This document shows, one piece after another, positions 1-10,733 of a stretch of DNA of 64,000 bases. The stretch is taken from NCBI GenBank assembly GCA_038093975.1, contig JBBPTG010000001.1:62001-126000 (forward strand), written 5' to 3'. The notes under the pieces are model-generated. The model saw only the letters and a program-made list of their open reading frames with translations, was not told the DNA's origin and did not search any database. This DNA is from Chalciporus piperatus. Its lineage: Eukaryota > Basidiomycota > Agaricomycetes > Boletales > Boletaceae. How positions within the stretch are numbered: position 1 is the first letter of the stretch; every line of letters starts with the position of its first letter. The translations under genes and the position numbers were made by a program.

Positions 1-2193
1 GCAGCCTCCTGGGATGTTGATGAGGAGACACCAGCGTGACCGGTAGAAGAACTCACTTGAGATTTCTTCATTTGGGCTTCGAGCTCGGTGGCCTTCTTCT
101 TGGCGCGATCCTTCTCCTTTTCACGTTCTTCCTCTTCCAACTGTCGTCTCTGTTTCGCGCGTTCCGCAGATATATGCATTGCCGCCTTGTGCACCCCTTC
201 AATGTCCAGGACAGATGAGGCACTCGACAGGAGGACCTCGGCTGTAGGAAGTTGTGATGTGCTTGACAATTGCGGAGGTCTAGATACTGGCGATGATACA
301 TCAGCTGGTATAGCAGACGAAGGTTGCAAAGGAGATTCTCGTGGTCGGTCTCTCCGAGGGAACGGGACATCCGGTGAATGTGCAGACCCATGTTGGTGGC
401 TGTCGGGGATCGAACTCGAAGCAAAAGAGGCGCCCGACAACCGACGAGGTCGCTTTTCGCTAGTTCCACGAGACTCGTGAGGAGGCCAAGGGGCGGCATC
501 CCTGTTTCGAGTCTTGTTCTGACCATAGTAACCTCCGGACGCGTGGGAACCATAGTCGCGTTCCACGTTACGCCTATTGGTGAAATCACCGTCATATGCC
601 CGTGATGATTGTCCTGGACCGTCGTGGATGACTGTGGCAGATTTCTGCAGGAGATGTACAGGATGTACCGGACTATGTGGAGGAGCGTCCCTGCTTGAGC
701 GAGACTCGGTAGGTGAGAGAGAGGGTTCTCCCTGAACACCCCTCCTGGAAAATGCAAAGGGAGGACCAAGTCGATTCGGAAAATTGGAGCTGGTGTAAGG
801 CTCTAGTCTGTTGGAGCGTTCATTGAAGAGTACCCTCGATCCATCTACGGAGGAATGACTCGGCTGAGATGAAGTGGGCGAGATGGAAACATGCTGCGAG
901 GAACGACTGGGTAAGTCTCTTGGAAGTGCCAAGGGTGATTGCGTAGCGCGAGGCCAGCTACGATCAAAATCATCTGGAAATCTCTCCTCTTTGCGCACAT
1001 GGCCGGTGGAGATATGGTCAATGGCCGGAGCGGAGGCGTCCCCGCCGACCGGAGGGGTTATCGTACCCCCAGCCAATAGCTGCCCGGTAGGTGGTGTTAC
1101 TTTGTACTGTCGTCCATCCCCGAATTCGATGACATTGTCGAGGAAGTTATAGTCATCCTCTTCCATCTATCAACAGTCAAATCTGGGTCGGGTCGCGACG
1201 ATGATATGAGACTTACCTCATCCCAGTGATGGGCATTCGGGTCCAGGTGGACTCCACGGAACGCATCAGCTTCTTGTGGTGGTACTTGTCCCGCAGTAAG
1301 ATCTTCAGATTTCGGGTCCTCAGGTTTTATGAGACGGGCTGTAGAGAAGCGATTACTATCCGTTTGTCATATAACCCATCATTCAGCGAATGACTAGCCT
1401 TGAGCAACTTCCGCTGCGGTCGGGAAATCACTGCGTGCAGCGTTATCCGTGAACGAGGTTGTGGTGACAGTCTTTGCGTTGCCCCAAACAGGTTTTGACG
1501 CAGAACTATCCTTCTTGACCAGCGGGAACGAAGCGATTGCATTTTTCGGCTGGGGTTGAATGACTTTGCCAGCATGCGGAAGCTGCGGCGCTGCTGGAGG
1601 TAGGGCGAGCGGTGGTGGTGGTACATTCGACGAACTAGATGGTGTGGTAGATACAGGTGGAGTGGCAGAGGAAGGTCGTGACCAGCCGGGGCCAGTGGTT
1701 GCAGAAAGTGGAGCGGTTGACGTCAACTTCGCGGTCACTAGTTTCGAGTGGGAGCTGGTCGGTTGCGGGGAAGGTCGTGCTGCTCGGACGAGTGAGATGG
1801 TCAAGAGACAAGAGAAACGAAGGACATACGGGCTGGACTGCCAGCCTTGGTCGCAGCAGGGTGGCCAGTTGGGATAGCAGCTGTAGAAGACGCTGTATTC
1901 TTCTGGAGGAACTTCTTGTTTATGTTGACGGCATTAAACCTCTTGGGGTGTGGAATGGCGAAGGGAGAACATGTTGCAGAGGGAGCAGAAGCAGAGGAAG
2001 TAGCAGGATGATCTGGTGTGCTGGAGTGTGACGAAATAAGGCTCTTGACAGCGTACAGCTGCTCTGGGTTCACCACAGGGGAAGGGGAAGAGCCATGCAA
2101 AGATACGTCTCCACTGGCGAGGTCGGCTACTGCTCTCGGACCATCATGCAACAACTGTGATGTTCCTTCTTCTGCTTTGTCTGTATTGGCCAT
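1..2193 (-). CDS. Conserved fungal low-complexity protein, 5' part (continues beyond the window start)
   Basis: Start is ATG at 2193. Modelled exons in coding order are 1830-2193, 1399-1782, 1217-1338 and 57-1166; a GTGAGT donor at 51-56 carries the gene out of the window. The protein is rich in Ser, Pro and Ala. It has a conserved central block around FRGVHLDPNAHHWDE, NFLDNVIEFGDG and FDRSWPR, which I recall as conserved in uncharacterised fungal proteins. Before the window edge there is a charged helix (ERAKQRRQLEEEEREKEKDR), probably a coiled coil. I cannot assign a function; RNA binding would be a guess. The second intron (1339-1398) starts with GC rather than GT: CAAG then GCTAGT. That junction is the only one I found that keeps the frame. 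No signal peptide or membrane segment is visible. Confidence 0.75.
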
Positions 2194-2540
2194 AAACGCG
2201 CCCCGGGACGCTGATCGTTGATTTTGTGTGACTTTGGAGGGTTCGTAGCGAGCACCAAAAACACACCGTATCAGTAACGTTCTTCGATGGATTTCGTCGC
2301 TCTACCGACCAGGCTGCTCACCTTTTCACAATGTTCTATGCTAAGCAGCACGCTGGACGAGTTTTCTCCTCGCCGTAGTAGATGAAATTGCACGCGGCGA
2401 GCTCACCGACGTCTCTCCTTTTTGGGTACTACCAACCTCATAAGCGCTCATCGACGCTTGAACTGTTCATGTTCACTGGCACGAACGTCCTCGACCGTTC
2501 AACAAAGAATATACAGACAATTATTATGTTACCAGAAGTA
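2194..2540. other. Intergenic region
   Basis: This stretch lies between the start of the low-complexity protein gene and the stop codon of SPF27, both on the minus strand. It should hold the promoter of the former and the 3' UTR of the latter. I see no coding signal, repeat or RNA gene in it. Confidence 0.6.
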
Positions 2541-3354
2541 CTACATGTCCATCATCTCGCCCTCCTTTTGATGCAGTCGATCCACTTCGGCTCCCAGAGC
2601 AACATTTGCCATTTCAATCTGTAAGATGCTCGACAACAATTCGGTCCATCTCGTTTCTAGCGACGTCAGCTGAGCACCGTAACGGGTCTAGCAGATATGC
2701 CTCAGTGCCTAGCTAACACAGAAAATCTGCAAAAACTCACCTGTGAGTTCAGGCGTTCTCGATTCAACTCTGTAGTGAGCTGCTTCAATTCCTCGAGACC
2801 TTTCTCGGACTGTTTCGCTGTCTCCTCGAGCAAAAAGTTGTTCACCCGCCAAGCATTCTGACCATAGGTCTGTAGTAGTGCGAGGTTGGTGTGCCTAACG
2901 ACATCCGAATGAACCCAAAGAATCCATAGATAGCTCCAAAACCAACCGTAAGCGCTGGTGCTCAAGTTGAGCATGGGCATTTCCAACGGCTTCTTGCCAC
3001 TCTTGATCAGTTCCTGGGGAGGATATAGGCGCAGGCAGTTGATACCTGACAGAGTCTAGCGGAGGCAGGGGTTCGTGGGCCTCTACACGCGCGAGCTCCG
3101 CAGCAAGCAAAGGATTATCCTGCACAAGTATGCTTAAGCTTCGCAAACCAACAAAGACTCGCTGCACACACCTTGAATAACTCGAACGGGGGTGGGACGA
3201 GAGGGTGGATACTTTGCGGTGGTTTTGGTTCGCGTGCGAGTTCGTTCTCTACCTTTTCTTTGAGTATTGTGTACTGCTCGAGGTCATTGTCGTAGTAAGG
3301 TAGTGAATCGAATACCGCTGTTCTGTGCGCTGCGTCGTTGGTGACCGAAGCCAT
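2541..3354 (-). CDS. BCAS2: Pre-mRNA-splicing factor SPF27 (BCAS2/Cwf7 family)
   Basis: Four exons (3172-3354, 2947-3119, 2741-2894, 2541-2669) give 212 aa, close to the usual family size of about 225. Family hallmarks are visible: DSLPYYDND near residue 13, RYQLPAP, QEWQEAVGNAHAQLEHQ, then LALLQTYGQNAW and a long C-terminal coiled coil (ELKQLTTELNRERLNSQ, then LETRWTELL). SPF27 is a core subunit of the Prp19-associated (NineTeen) complex in the nucleus, which stabilises the activated spliceosome. The second intron uses a GTTGGT donor, a variant seen repeatedly in this window. ATG codons also occur at 3360 and slightly upstream; I prefer 3354 because it is nearest the conserved block, but MTMAS at 3360 is equally possible. 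The gene is divergent from NDUFS3 with only 109 bp between starts. Confidence 0.93.
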
Positions 3355-3463
3355 GGTCATTGGTAAAGCTGACACTGCCTGGCACCTCGGAAATTCCTAC
3401 TTGGATTCCTACTCCGACCGAGTTAACTTGCCGAGTCTCACACCTACTAACAACGTTGACCAA
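3355..3463. promoter_or_regulatory. Compact bidirectional promoter, SPF27 / NDUFS3
   Basis: The 109 bp between the two divergent ATG codons must contain both 5' UTRs and core promoters. I see no clear TATA box. The pairing of a splicing gene with a complex I gene suggests constitutive expression; this is inferred from layout only. Confidence 0.55.
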
Positions 3464-4532
3464 ATGTCTTTACGGGCAGGGATCAGGATAACAGGTTTGC
3501 TCAGACAGACCCAAGCTCGGTCGTCGAGCTTGGTCTTGCGACGGGCCATCCAGTCCTCGTCATCGTCCAGAGGTATTCAATCTCTCTCCGAACTCATCCG
3601 CCGCGTCTCATCATATCCTAGCCTCGGTTTCCCCATTCACGGAACCCACTTCTCCAAACCCTACCGCGACAAAGTACGCGGAGACCACCGAGTCTCTGCA
3701 CACATATGGCTCTTATCTGACCCAGTGCCTCCCAAAGTTCATCCAGCAGTTTTCTGTCCTCAAGGATGAGCTCGTTCTCCACGTCGCACCCTCAGCGATC
3801 ATTCCTGTCTTGACCTTCCTCCGAGATCATTCCCAGTCCCAGTTCAAGAGCGTCGTCGACATCACTGCAGTCGATTTCCCTGAGAGGCAAAAACGCTTCG
3901 AGGTTGTGTATAACCTGCTCAGCATCAAGCATGCTGGTAGGATACGTGTAAAGACGTATGCAGACGAAGCAGACCCTGTCCCGAGCGTGGTATCTGTCTT
4001 CCGTGGGGCCGACTGGTATGAAAGGGAAGTGTGGGACATGTTTGGTGTCTTCTTCTCTGGCCACCCAGACCTGTAGGTTCATTAACCTCAGCTTCCTCGC
4101 GTGTGACTTATGTGTCTCCAAGACGTCGTATACTAACAGATTATGGTCGGTGACAGTCTTGGACACCTTTCAAGCGCCTAATTTGTCTCGTTTTTCCAGG
4201 CTTTGAGGGACACCCCTTGCGCAAAGACTTCCCTCTGACTGTAAGTTGATTGATAGCTTTCCATGTTCAATCTCAAGCCTTGCGTAGGGATACACGGAAG
4301 TTCGTTACGATGAAGAGCGGAAACGCGTGGTCTACGAACCACTGCAGCTGACACAGGCATTCCGGTGATTATTCTGGCTTTCGTGCCATCTGTCTCACTC
4401 CTTACCTGTTTGCGTAGGAATTTCGAATCACTCTCGCCTTGGGAGCAATCCGGTGCTGGTACCGAACCCATCAGACCTGCGGACCTCAAGCCTGTTCCGC
4501 CCCCTAAGCCAGAGGAGCCACAGAAGAAATAA
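3464..4532 (+). CDS. NDUFS3: NADH:ubiquinone oxidoreductase 30 kDa subunit (complex I)
   Basis: Six exons: 3464-3572, 3622-4072, 4123-4145, 4200-4240, 4288-4364, 4418-4532. The N-terminus is rich in Arg, Ser and Leu and lacks acidic residues, as expected for a mitochondrial presequence. The mature part shows the family signature: [36 protein letters not shown], then [20 protein letters not shown] and [19 protein letters not shown]. The subunit belongs to the peripheral (Q-module) arm of complex I in the mitochondrial matrix. Exon 3 is only 23 nt and sits inside the most conserved motif, so automatic gene finders could miss it. The gene converges with MTC1, with stops 110 bp apart. Confidence 0.96.
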
Positions 4533-4642
4533 TGGATCCAGAGGCTATATCCTTGTCGAAGTCCATGGTACTTGTACCGGATATCGATACACTAGTTAAT
4601 ACACGTGAACAAAAAAGCTTGCGAAACGTCGACCAAGTATCC

Positions 4643-6033
4643 TCATCTCGTCTCCTCGTCGGGATTTGGTGTGTTCTCATCTGTTTGTGCATCTTTCTTG
4701 TCCCACCCCATCCTGGATGCAAGGTAATCCTGCCCGAGAACCTCGACCGCCACCCTTAGTGATTCTGCGACAAGATCTTCCACCCAGTCATACTGGTCCC
4801 AGACTTCCAGCCACCCGGAAGGTATTGCTTGAGTCACAGTCGTGTGTGTTAGTTTGTGCCCAGGATCGACAAGGTGCAAGATGAATTGCAGATAGGAGCC
4901 TTCCGTGTTTGAGGACGTCTCCGCAATCTGGGGAAGAGAGTATGACCGTATGAAAGGCTGGACTCGAAGATAAACGGTTGAGTAGACGACTGGATTGTTG
5001 GCGGTGGTCTCTTTAATGGGTTTGCTATTCCTTTTCATTAGTTCGTCCAAATTGGCCTGGCGACGTGATCAGAGTCGAGCCGCACAAAAATTAATCCCTG
5101 GGTTACCTGAGCAAGCTTCAACGCAGCCTCGTAATCCTCAACAGCGTTGAGGTCCCGGATAGAGTCTGAGGAGTCCTTGGGTTTGGACTCTTCGCCACGG
5201 TTGACAATCAAATCACCACCTTCAACTTGTTCCATGATCTACAGGAAATGTTAAATAGCTGTAGCATATATGATGAGGATGCCATACCCGCGCCAGAGAG
5301 CGATATACCAGGGTCTCGATGCCATCGTAACCCTTCATATCATGGCTGAGCCAGACTTGGATAACCTCGTGCTCCGAGATCGGAGGAGCAACGACGTTGA
5401 GGATATCGGTAAGGGTAGACAACCCGACCCTCTTAAAGTCCTCACCTAGTGACCGTTAGAATCGACTGAAACGGATTAACCCAACGTACCAATTTTATCT
5501 AACTGGGCACTCTTCGCGTATTCAATGACACCTTCTCCCCATTTGCTGACCTGCTCGTTCTTGGGCAAATTCTTCACCTGTTCGTCGACGACCGATCTCG
5601 CCTGCTGATATGCAGCGGAGGCACTGCCCCAGACGTTCGTCCACCCCCAACCCCCTGACGAGCTGGAAGACCCGGCCTGTGTTGCTTCGGGTTTCGGAAC
5701 AGAGCCAGTAGCCGCTTCGGACTTTGCGGATAACGAGGACGTCGAGGATGAAGGATGCACGCCGACCTTGACACGCTCTGTGCTCTTGCGGAGGGATGGC
5801 GTTCCAGCACGCGAGATGGGGCGGTCCGCCGGCGGGGCTGTTATACGTGTTGGTTCTGAGCTTTTCTGTGTAATCTCATCGATGAAAGCAAGGACTTCGG
5901 CTGGGTCCCCTTCGTTGGCTGATTGGGCGTGTAGAGGGCGGCGGGTGGGAGGTGCTGCGGTGGGTTGTAGATTATCGAGGTCATCAAGGAATTGCAAGGC
6001 TTCCTCCTGCTTGGATTTCGCCTTGGATGTCAT
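4643..6033 (-). CDS. MTC1: Mtc1-like protein (maintenance of telomere capping 1 family)
   Basis: Four exons (5490-6033, 5288-5445, 5107-5238, 4643-5056) give 415 aa. The N-terminus carries the family-type motif EEALQFLDDLDNL near residue 10 and a second copy-like segment EVLAFIDEI near 48. A Ser-rich linker and GGWGWTNVWGSASAAYQQA follow. The folded part begins near GEDFKRVGLSTLTDILNVVAPPI and contains HEVIQVWLSHDM. This resembles the fungal Mtc1/DUF5427 family. Yeast Mtc1 has a genetic link to telomere capping, but its reported location is Golgi/COPI vesicles and its biochemical role is unclear. No membrane segment or catalytic motif is visible. It is divergent from the chromodomain gene (161 bp between starts). 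Confidence 0.85.
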
Positions 6034-6194
6034 ACTGCGATGCAGCTTGTCGTGTTACTAGTGAGAATGGCTGTAATGCTAAGCGGCGCGTGGTCGCAAG
6101 ATTGATTGTGTCATAAACAGACCACGCGCGACCATCGCGAACTTTGGCACCAGACATTGTGGCCCAATCCAATCACAAATACCCGTCCTAGGAG
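6034..6194. promoter_or_regulatory. Bidirectional promoter, MTC1 / chromodomain gene
   Basis: 161 bp separate the two divergent start codons. The region is not CpG-poor, unlike the 3' two thirds of the chromodomain gene. No specific binding site is recognised. Confidence 0.5.
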
Positions 6195-9100
6195 ATGGCA
6201 AGAAGCAAAAGACTCGAGGAGGAGGAGGACGAAGAGGAGGAAGTTTATCACGTCGGTAAGTTGTCCTCCTATGTTCAAACAAATCCGAGCTTTGACGGGT
6301 AATCTCGCAGAGGTTATCACAAGAGCACGGGTCAGTGACGACGGAGACTGGGTAAGTCACATTCGGTTTAATAGCGATGAACGCACAAAGTCACCTCTTA
6401 TCTAGGAATACCTCGTGAAGGTGATCGATTTCTCTTGTCCGTTACCAATCTTTCGCCTCAATGATTATTACAGTGGGCAGGGTATGATTCGGACGCGGAC
6501 AGGTACGTTGATGTGGATATCAGGATGCCGTGGTGCTGAGTGCTTGTAGCTGGGAACCCTCGGAAAACGTGAAACAGTGTGATCGTCTCTTGACAAGTTT
6601 CTGGAAACACGTCGGTACGGATGATGAAGACTACCCGACTGGTTACGAGGTAGCAGCTCAAGGGGACTGGATCGGTTCGGTTTTGCCTATATCGTTTGCG
6701 ATGATTCCTAAGAGACCTCTTCACAGAGAAGGAGAAGCGATTTTTCGCGGAAACCTTTGTCAAACCGTCGAAAAGAAAGACGGAGAAGGATGCGAAAAAG
6801 GAAGAGAGACAGGTTCGGACAAACTTGGCGTGATATACACCTGCTGAACGAATATGTAGGAGAGGCGAAAATCAAAGTCGACCACATCTCGCCAGTCAGT
6901 CAGCGCCGAGGAGGACGACGCCACTAGCTCAAGTCATAAACCTTTGAAGAAGCCCGTCCATAAACCACTCCCCGTTGACACGGGGGTAAGTTATCCGAGA
7001 TGTTGTCCTTGCCTATCCGTCAAGTTCACGTTCACGTCTGCTCCTCAGTCAGAATCAGAGTCCGATATTCCATTGCGAAAGCAGTGGAAAGATCACTCTC
7101 GTCCTACACCCACTGTAGCCCCTTCAAAGGAGATAGCTAAGGTAGAGCCACGAGCCCTCTTTCGCTATGTGGTGCTGAGACCACGCAGGTCCCTTCTTAT
7201 GTCAGCCGGCAAGAGTCGCTATCAACGATAGGTGGTGCCCGTAGTGCTCCAGTGATCGCACCGCCTAAGGTCACGCCCGTGCGGACACATCAGGACCAAA
7301 GAGCCAATCCGTTGGTGAAGCCAATGGGCCTACCATCCAAAAGTGTTGAGGCTGGTAGCTCGCTCTCTACCAAGCAGCGGATCGCTGCGGGCATACCGCC
7401 GCCGCCTCCTGGACCCAAGCCACTTCAGACCACAACAAAGAAATCACTTTCATCACTTTCATTCAGGAAGAATAAACCACCTGTTCCTATCAGTATTCAG
7501 GCGAAAGATGCCAGTGCTAGGACTTTGAGTGCGCGCATCACGACACCTGCATCACCAGCGGCTCAGCACAGTGGCATGGATGATGTTCCTATGGTTTCTT
7601 CCCCCCAACCAATGGATGTCGATGAATCTGCTGACATCTTTGCCACTATTTCGGATGATGCTGGAACATTCGATGAAAGGTGAGTTGTTCAGTTCAAACA
7701 AACCCCATCTAATACAATGCTTTGCTGCAGTGAAATGCCCACTGCATCCTTGCCATGCAAAACCCAGAAACAAATCAATGTTGAACAGTTTTTGCAAACT
7801 GTTAACATTCCTGAGTATGTGCTTGAATTTGACTTGAATAGAATATAACTGACCTCTGAGTAGGCTTGGGGCCCCTTTGTGAGCAGTGCCTCCTTTTAGC
7901 AGATTTTGCATGCAGACTCACACATCCTGAAAGTGAAACTGATGGTTTACCTGACAAGACTGAAGTACAGTTGTCTGGATCAGCAAAGCCATCTCTGACC
8001 ATGGCAAAGTATGTCAACATTGATGGATGTTTCTATTTGTGCTAATTCTCCCTCAGAATACCCAAGAAGTGGAAATGGTCAGGTGATCTGTTCATCAGTA
8101 CCTCTGAAAGCAAGACAGAGCTACTATGTTCAGTTACCATTGCTGATCCTAGTGGCACAAGCAACAGCTCCTACATCAATCTCTTACTATCATCAGTTGA
8201 CTCCTTGAGGATCCCAAGGTTATATCCACTCATGGACCTTTCACCAATCATTCGATCTTGTGGAAAACCTCAGTATTTTGGTAGGCTTGATGCAAGTATG
8301 CCTGGTGATGAGGGGCTTGTTCAAGGCTTTAATCATCACTTGACATTTGAAGCATTTGTTGGTTTTTCCACTCTTCCTGCCATACATTGCTAATAGTTCT
8401 GTTTAGGCTGCTGCTGTTCCTCTATTGCTTGATGGTAGTGAAGTGGCCATGCTGCTCATCATCCCAGGAGCTCAAAAGGGATTGGCCAAGGTCTTGCAAG
8501 TTCCTGAGCATCTAGTGGAAAGTTCTCCAGCTCCACTTCTTGTTATATTGCTGCCATCCCCTGTGTCAGCTACCAAAGCTGCCAGTTTGAGCTCTTTACA
8601 GACTGGATTGCATTCATTGGCACCAAGGCTTCATAATGTGAAGATCACCCATGAAATCTCTCATGAGGTAACCTTGTCTCAAGCAATTGCCTTGCTGGGT
8701 TTTCCAAAGGCATTGCTTGACTTTCTCAACAGTTCCCCCAACAGCAAAACTTATTGTCTTTGGCCCTCACCTGACAAACTGTTGCCTGGGCTAGATGATG
8801 TTTTGCTCCAGATCATTCTCAGATCAACTAAGGCCATCTTGGCCAATGTTGAGGAGGATGTACGGGTTATCTTCATATCCAATAGGCACTTGGAGACATT
8901 GCATACTTTGCCTTCCATTGTTCTCAAACGGGTCAACTCTCCTGAGATCCAATTTTGGACATATGGTCATTGCATCAATGTTTCCAGTGTTGATTGGAAG
9001 CTTAAGGAGGTCTTCCCTCTAGGTATGTGTTTTTTATTCAACATATACATGATTTATTGAAACCAAATTTAGGAGGGATGATAACATTCACTGCTGCTGC

Positions 9101-9724
9101 AATTGCAGAGGACCCAGTGGGCTGTCATCATTTGATGTCTCAGATTGTAGAGCATTCACTTTGGGACTGTTGTCTAATCCCAAAGGTGTTGGCTGCCATT
9201 TATATCTCATACTATGGGGATGACATGAGCAGGTCAGTATGATTTCTTGTTATGAAAACATGTGTTGAACAGTTTCTTAGTGAAACATGCTTGGATCCCA
9301 TGCTAGAGCTGATCAATCTTGGAATGATCTCTCTGATGAATATTCCTGGGCAAGATCACTCAGACAAGGAAGCTTGGATTTCCCAAGTTGTTGACCAGTC
9401 TTGTTACACTGCACATGAACTCTTGGCTTTCCATGCTTCAGCACTCAAAAACCATCCTGCTACCTCAAGCATAACAGCTGAACAACTATTCACTGTTACT
9501 ACTACTGAGGTTACCAAAGATTTCATGAAGGCTCAAATTCACCCTACCTTGATGGAGAGCTATAGGCGATTTGTGGTGGTCAAGTCGTCTACTGAGCAGG
9601 TCACATCATCTGATAAAGATGGAGTAAGTTCTCTATGCCCTTGCATTGATGCTTGTACTAATTGGTGCTTCAGTTGGAATGGTGCACACTCTCCTCCTTT
9701 CACTTCAAAGATGACTTTTTCTAG
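6195..9724 (+). CDS. Chromodomain protein with SPOC-like C-terminal region
   Basis: Seventeen modelled exons: 6195-6255, 6311-6351, 6406-6420, 6474-6502, 6550-6674, 6715-6812, 6860-6985, 7049-7141, 7189-7679, 7731-7814, 7864-7878, 7916-8008, 8057-8357, 8407-9022, 9073-9232, 9281-9623, 9674-9724 (913 aa). The 15-nt exon at 7864 is optional; skipping it also keeps the frame. Residues about 17-75 form a chromodomain: VYHVEVITRARVSDDGDWEY, LVKWAGYDSDADSWEP, then LLTSFW. These aromatic residues typically form the methyl-lysine cage. A basic, Ser/Pro-rich linker follows. The second half begins IPKKWKWSGDLFIS and contains MLLIIPGAQKG, reminiscent of a SPOC fold; the final 250 aa are unrecognised. 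A role in reading H3K9-type marks (HP1- or Chp1-like) is inference. Exons 10-17 are almost devoid of CpG (see findings). Confidence 0.8.
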
Positions 9725-9757
9725 GCATAATATTTGTTTCATACATAGCATAGCATC
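7673..9757. other. CpG-depleted block inside the chromodomain gene
   Basis: Counting by eye I find five CpG dinucleotides in about 2,085 bp (at 8253, 8863, 8929, 9567 and 9586). Exon 9 immediately upstream (7189-7679) has about 25 in 491 bp, and the first PXMP4 exon downstream has about 10 in 149 bp. Depletion covers exons and introns alike. It starts at the last bases of exon 9 and ends about 34 nt after the stop codon. TpG and CpA look abundant, as cytosine-methylation decay would produce. Confidence 0.9.
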
Positions 9758-9912
9758 CGACGTACTTGGCATTTTGAAGTAAATAGTACCCAGATTAATC
9801 AATGTGACTTGTCGTTTGATTCCCGCTGCATGTGATTGACCTCGTTCCGAATGTGGGTCGTGACACCTCGGGACGAGCCTTGCGACGCTTCCTCTCAACT
9901 TACTGGGCCGCG

Positions 9913-10649
9913 ATGTCCTCAAGTCTCGACGCTTGGTTACTCAGTCCCGCTCTGCATGATTACCTTGGGATCGTCAAAGGTGCAAGGAATGGATTCGTCT
10001 ACGGGGTCAAGGTCCGATTCCCCCATGCCCTTATAATGGCGATACTCTTTGGACGCGGAGAGTAAGTCGTATCTCCTTTAGCGCGGGATGACCTGCTCAT
10101 ATGCTGTGAGCCAGCTGGATGACGCGTTGTCGGCTCATCTACCAGGCGACTAAGCAACATGCTATCAATCTGGCAAAGTTCGTCTCCCTGTACAAGGCTT
10201 TGTTGTTACTGCAGAAGAAAGCGAATGGAGGCAAGGAGAGTAGTGCGGATACGTTCATAGCTGGATCGATTGGGGGCTACGTCGTGTTTGGGAACAGGAC
10301 GGCGGTGAACGAACAGGTACGTCCCCGTTCTCTGCAATACTGCCGTGCTGACTATTCTTTCAAGATCGTGCTCTATGTGGTTTCGAGAGTGGTCGCTTCA
10401 TTCTTACCGCGTTCGGGAACACCTTATTCAAGGGCACCCGCAGCAGAAGGATCTGCTCTCACCCGCCCCATTCCCCCAGATGCACGACACTTCTCATTTT
10501 TCGCCGCCCTTGCGTGGGGTGCTGTGATGTGGTTGTTCAAGAATCGGGGCGAGACTATTCAACCTGGCATGTTCAACTCCATGACCTACTTATACCAGGA
10601 CTCCGAGGTTTGGAAAGATATTAGAACGCTTCTTTGGCATAACAAGTAG
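9913..10649 (+). CDS. PXMP4: Peroxisomal membrane protein 4 (PMP24, Tim17 family)
   Basis: Three exons (9913-10061, 10115-10316, 10365-10649) give 211 aa, matching the family length. Matches to the family pattern are clear: GIVKGARNGFVYGVKVRFPH near residue 20, then LAKFVSLYKALLLLQ, GGYVVFGNRTAVNEQI, and the C-terminal MTYLYQDSEVWKDI with LLWHNK at the very end. The protein is a multi-spanning membrane protein of the Tim17/Tim22/Tim23/Pmp24 superfamily located in peroxisomes; its transport role is not established. The start at 9913 is chosen because translation upstream in the same frame lacks family similarity. It converges with the BTB gene, the stops being about 84 bp apart. Confidence 0.94.
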
Positions 10650-10733
10650 TCATACAAGGTTCGTACAATCGATTCGCTGGGCACGAAGAACACTCAACGG
10701 AGATGCTTTATTCGCAGCTAGATATCACCCGCA

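Noticed and set aside
68..769. Long minus-strand open frame of 233 codons
   Set aside because: It is out of frame with the conserved exon 57-1166 of the same strand, which contains the family motifs and continuous codons; the frame is a shadow.
7189..9724. Exons 10-17 of the chromodomain gene as a retroposed or viral insertion
   Set aside because: Introns are retained and in phase throughout, the frame is open, and there are no terminal repeats or target-site duplications visible at the CpG-poor edges.
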